DNA of 64,000 bases from Gordonia sp. ABSL11-1. Its GTDB lineage: Bacteria; Actinomycetota; Actinomycetes; Mycobacteriales; Mycobacteriaceae. Of the stretch, positions 61,159 to 64,000 are shown in pieces. A program made the translations under genes and the position numbers. Where the stretch lies: assembly GCF_030315685.1 (NCBI RefSeq), contig NZ_JASXSI010000006.1, forward strand, positions 1-64,000, in the 5' to 3' direction. Under the pieces are notes generated by a model, which saw nothing but the letters and a program-made list of their open reading frames with translations, made no database searches and was not told the origin of the DNA. Each line of letters begins with the position of its first letter. The stretch's first letter is position 1.

Positions 61159-62673
61159 ATGAGTACCACGTACGATACGGCCGACGCACCGGTCGCCGAG
61201 AAGGAATCCGAGCAGGAACGGCATCACCGTTTGCGCTGGGTCGTTCTGGGCGTGCTGGCGCTGGCCCAGTTGATGGTCGTCCTGGACGCGACCATCGTGA
61301 ACATCGCACTACCGCACGCCCAGGCGTCCCTCGGCTTCGACAACGCGGACCGACAGTGGATCGTCACTGCCTATGCCCTGGCCTTCGGCAGCCTGCTGCT
61401 GCTCGGCGGGCGACTCTCCGATCTGTGGGGCCGCAAGGTCACCCTGGTCATCGGCCTGGTCGGTTTCGCCGTGATGTCCGCAGTCGGTGGCGCGGCCGTC
61501 AACTTCGAGATGCTGGTCGCTGCACGTGCCGGGCAGGGCGTCTTCGGCGCACTCCTCGCACCTGCCGCGCTGTCTTTGCTGACCACCACGTTCACCGATC
61601 CGTCGGAGCGCGGCCGCGCGTTCGGCATCTTCGGTGCGATCGCCGGCGGCGGCGGTGCACTCGGTCTGCTACTCGGCGGCATGCTCACCGAGTGGGCGGA
61701 GTGGCGCTGGTGCCTGTACGTGAATCTCGTCATCGCAGCCATTGCCCTCGTCGGTGCCGTGCTGTTCGTCGGATCGCACAAGGCCGAGCATCGGCCGCGT
61801 CTGGACATCCCCGGTGTCGTCACCGTCTCGCTGGCCCTGTTCTCCGTCGTCTACGGATTCTCCAACGCGGAGACCAACGGCTGGGGTGACTGGGCGACGA
61901 TCACCTGGCTCATCGCAGGTGCGGTGTTGCTCGCCGGATTCGTCTGGCTGCAGTCGCGGACCGATCATGCACTGCTGCCGCTGCGCGTGGTGCTCGACCG
62001 CACCCGTGGGGGCTCCTACCTGGTCGTCTTCATCGCCGGCATCGGCATGTTCGGCATCTTCCTGTTCCTGACCTACTACCTGCAGCAGAACCTCGGGTTC
62101 AGCCCCATCCGCACCGGCCTCGCGTTCCTGCCGATGATCGGCGCGCTGATCGTCACCGCCACAACGTCGACCGGTGTACTGCTGCCGCGGTTCGGCCCGC
62201 GGTGGCTGATGAGCGCCGGCATGCTGATCGCGGCAGGCGGCATGGTCTACCTGACCCAGATCACCGAGACGAGCTCGTACGCGACGGACATCCTGCCCGC
62301 GCTGATCATCATGGGTCTCGGGCTCGGCGCCTCGATGGCACCGGCCATGCAGGGTGCCGTGTCGGGTGTCTCGTCCGACGACGCGGGCGTCGCATCGGCG
62401 ACCGTGAACACGATGCAGCAGGTGGGCGGTTCCGTGGGCACCGCGTTGCTGAGCACCATCGCCGCCAGCTCGGCCACGGGATACCTGACCGAGCACGCCT
62501 CGCACGTGGTCAACCCGACCCAGCTGACACAGCTGGCCGCCGTGCATTCGTACACGACCGCGTTCTGGGTCGCGGCAGCGGTGTTCGCCGTGGGTGGTGT
62601 CATCGCCGGGCTCATGGTCCGCAGCGGCAAGCTGCCGACCGCCCCCGAAGACGCACCGGCGATGGCTCACTGA
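61159..62673 (+). CDS. DHA2-family MFS multidrug exporter
   Basis: A 504-residue exporter with about fourteen helices, of the EmrB/QacA type. Motif A is GGRLSDLWGRKVTLV near residue 76. Motif D1 (LDATIVNIALP) lies in helix 1 near residue 43, and motif C-like GAIAGGGGALGLLLGG near residue 165. It expels hydrophobic drugs or dyes in exchange for protons. GGAGG at 61149 supports the ATG at 61159. It is probably repressed by the divergent TetR protein. Confidence 0.92.
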   Translation: MSTTYDTADAPVAEKESEQERHHRLRWVVLGVLALAQLMVVLDATIVNIALPHAQASLGFDNADRQWIVTAYALAFGSLLLLGGRLSDLWGRKVTLVIGLVGFAVMSAVGGAAVNFEMLVAARAGQGVFGALLAPAALSLLTTTFTDPSERGRAFGIFGAIAGGGGALGLLLGGMLTEWAEWRWCLYVNLVIAAIALVGAVLFVGSHKAEHRPRLDIPGVVTVSLALFSVVYGFSNAETNGWGDWATITWLIAGAVLLAGFVWLQSRTDHALLPLRVVLDRTRGGSYLVVFIAGIGMFGIFLFLTYYLQQNLGFSPIRTGLAFLPMIGALIVTATTSTGVLLPRFGPRWLMSAGMLIAAGGMVYLTQITETSSYATDILPALIIMGLGLGASMAPAMQGAVSGVSSDDAGVASATVNTMQQVGGSVGTALLSTIAASSATGYLTEHASHVVNPTQLTQLAAVHSYTTAFWVAAAVFAVGGVIAGLMVRSGKLPTAPEDAPAMAH

Positions 62674-62702
62674 GTCATGCGCTCCGACGATCGGCCGACA
62701 TG

Positions 62703-62747
62703 ACGACGGTGGCCGTCGCTCCCAACAGGGGCGGCGGCCACCGTCGT
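62703..62747. terminator. Strong bidirectional terminator hairpin
   Basis: ACGACGGTGGCCG (62703-62715) pairs perfectly with CGGCCACCGTCGT (62735-62747), and further partial pairing extends into the loop. A T-rich run, GGTTCTTCTTGTTG, follows. It lies between the convergent exporter and protease genes. Confidence 0.8.
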
Positions 62748-62775
62748 CGTGGTTCTTCTTGTTGTCAGGGCGCCG

Positions 62776-63414
62776 TCAGCGCAGATTCGCCGGGAGAGCC
62801 GAGACCGGCGCGACGAGGGTGTCACTCCCACTGCCGGCCGAGAGTATGCCGACCACCCGGCCGCCGGCATCGCGCACTCCGGCCCCGCTGTCCCCGGACT
62901 CCGAGACCAGGGTCGACCGGACGGAGACGGTGGCCTGCTGGATCAGGAACGGTGGCGCGAACGAGAAACCCTGTGCGGTACGGACCGTCGGTCGTGGATC
63001 GGTGATGACCCCGCGCCCGAATCCGGTGGTGACGCCTCGCTTGGTGACCTGCTGGCCCTGCCAGAAGCCGGACGTCCAGTTGACTGTGTCGACGACGACG
63101 CGGCTGCGTGGTGCCAGCCGTATCACGGCGATGTCGAGGCGTCGCGTGATCCGGTTGGCGCTGATCGTGCCGATGCGGACGCCGGTGGGATCGAACACGG
63201 CCTGCCCTACATCTCCGCAGTGCCCCGCGGTGATCGCTTTCGTCCGTGACAGCGCGGCACCGAGGGTGCATCGTGCGCTCGTCACGATCGTGTCCTCGAC
63301 CTCGATCGCCATGCCCGACCGCACCATCGGGGTCGTCGCCTGCGCGGTCACGGCGGGCGCAGCTCCGACGGCGAGCGCCGAGAGCAGCGCCGCCACAGCA
63401 ACCCTTGTCCGCAT
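62776..63414 (-). CDS. Secreted trypsin-like serine protease
   Basis: A 212-residue exported protease of the chymotrypsin fold. The signal peptide is MRTRVAVAALLSALAVGAAP up to about residue 25 (TAQA). The catalytic triad is visible: His in KAITAGHCGDVG near residue 71, Asp in RRLDIAVIRL near 93 and Ser in SESGDSGAGV near 176. Two cysteines (SARCTLG, GHC) would bridge next to the histidine. No propeptide or PDZ domain is seen. The ATG at 63414 gives a proper signal peptide; the frame to 63477 adds a poor N-terminus. Confidence 0.88.
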   Translation of the reverse strand: MRTRVAVAALLSALAVGAAPAVTAQATTPMVRSGMAIEVEDTIVTSARCTLGAALSRTKAITAGHCGDVGQAVFDPTGVRIGTISANRITRRLDIAVIRLAPRSRVVVDTVNWTSGFWQGQQVTKRGVTTGFGRGVITDPRPTVRTAQGFSFAPPFLIQQATVSVRSTLVSESGDSGAGVRDAGGRVVGILSAGSGSDTLVAPVSALPANLR

Positions 63415-63534
63415 AGCTCCCCCTCGAGATCGCTGCGGACTCAGTGCCCGACAGTCACGGTGGGGTAACGCTAGCACGGCGAGGATCCGCGATCGCGAGA
63501 CTTTCGGTGCCCGAGTACCAGGGCGCTCGACGGG

Positions 63535-64000
63535 TCAGGCCGCGAACACCGAGAGGCGTGAGGGCTCCTCGACCACCGAGTAGTGCGAGGCGTCGCCCTG
63601 CAGCACCTGGCTGGACTGGCCGTTCACATCGACCGGGACATCGCCGGCCAGCGTGATTCGATGCAGCTCGCGAGTCTGGTTGCCGTAGTCGGCGATACCG
63701 TAGTGCTGGGTCGCGCGGTTGTCCCAGATCACCACGTCACCGAGGCTCCAGTTCCAGCGGAAGGTGTTCTCCAACTTGATGATGCGCGCCTGCAGCAACT
63801 GGTAGAGGTCGGCGAACTCGGAGCTCTTGAGCCCACGGAACTCCTTGGCGAAATGACCGAGGAGCAGGCTGCGTTCCCCCGTCTCCGGGTGCACGCGCAC
63901 GACCGGGTGCAACGTCTGGTACTCGCTGCTGGTGAACTCCTTGTAATGATCGGCCTTGCGGCTGACGTCGACCCCGCCGGTCGGCTCGGACTGACTGACA
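63535..64000 (-). CDS. TauD/AtsK-type dioxygenase, C-terminal part
   Basis: The C-terminal 154 residues of a 2-oxoglutarate- and Fe(II)-dependent dioxygenase; the 5' end is outside the window. The distal metal histidine and the 2-oxoglutarate arginine are in [15 protein letters not shown] and [15 protein letters not shown]. The proximal HxD is not in the window. The ending [18 protein letters not shown] resembles the alkylsulfatase AtsK and related sulfate-ester dioxygenases more than taurine dioxygenase. It would release sulfite or sulfate from organic sulfur compounds. Confidence 0.85.
   Translation of the reverse strand, partial: VSQSEPTGGVDVSRKADHYKEFTSSEYQTLHPVVRVHPETGERSLLLGHFAKEFRGLKSSEFADLYQLLQARIIKLENTFRWNWSLGDVVIWDNRATQHYGIADYGNQTRELHRITLAGDVPVDVNGQSSQVLQGDASHYSVVEEPSRLSVFAA

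Overview
The window is high-G+C actinobacterial DNA, most likely from a mycolic-acid-containing member of the Mycobacteriales and probably Gordonia or a close relative. The genus is inferred from gene content, not from a marker gene. The supporting content is an antigen-85-type mycolyltransferase, a PE-PPE-domain esterase, an Rv0183-like monoacylglycerol lipase, a DesA3-type desaturase with its reductase, and two blocks that match Mycobacterium tuberculosis gene order: Rv0250c-Rv0247c (Sdh1) and Rv1019-Rv1026 (tetR, mfd, mazG, lpqU, eno, ftsB, DUF501, ppx). No rRNA, complete tRNA, insertion sequence or CRISPR array is visible.

Layout. 1-650: probable edge of an integrated phage, with the 5' part of a tail-like gene and a bare tRNA 3' end as attachment site. 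0.8-4.6 kb: Sdh1 succinate dehydrogenase operon. 4.6-18.9 kb: small unknown proteins, secreted or cytosolic esterases and lipases, two transporters, an aldehyde dehydrogenase, a carotenoid oxygenase and a mycolyltransferase. 19.0-21.2 kb: overlapping pirin-MarR-pirin operon behind a perfect 18-bp palindrome. 21.2-30.1 kb: flavin and xenobiotic chemistry (LLM monooxygenase, DszA-like monooxygenase, crotonase-family protein, ene-reductase fused to a deazaflavin reductase domain) with TetR regulators and clear operator dyads. 30.2-33.4 kb: YibE/F protein, a secreted serine hydrolase with beta-lactamase motifs, a TetR regulator. 33.6-35.9 kb: acyl desaturase electron-transfer pair. 36.3-38.7 kb: recQ and a DUF4395 protein. 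38.7-54.8 kb: the Rv1019-Rv1026-like core block, interrupted by an iron-uptake efeUOB operon with an IdeR-like box, a nuclease-like DUF559 protein, a GNAT enzyme and a DODA-type dioxygenase. 55.4-60.3 kb: OpuC-type compatible-solute ABC operon with a duplicated binding-protein gene. 60.3-64 kb: TetR plus DHA2 exporter with twin operators, a secreted trypsin-like protease and a truncated TauD/AtsK-type dioxygenase.

The most unusual signal is a dispersed family of 21-bp tandem repeats. Arrays occur at 46680-46805, 47745-47807, 48802-48927 and 60307-60369. They lie in or next to gene ends. In the mazG copy the repeat is translated in frame as a heptad (LDPVGEN) tail on MazG. The arrays have no spacers and are not CRISPR. 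I do not recognise the family. Other points worth a look are the scar of a permease gene in front of the duplicated binding protein, the ene-reductase/deazaflavin-reductase fusion, and the pirin-MarR-pirin unit.
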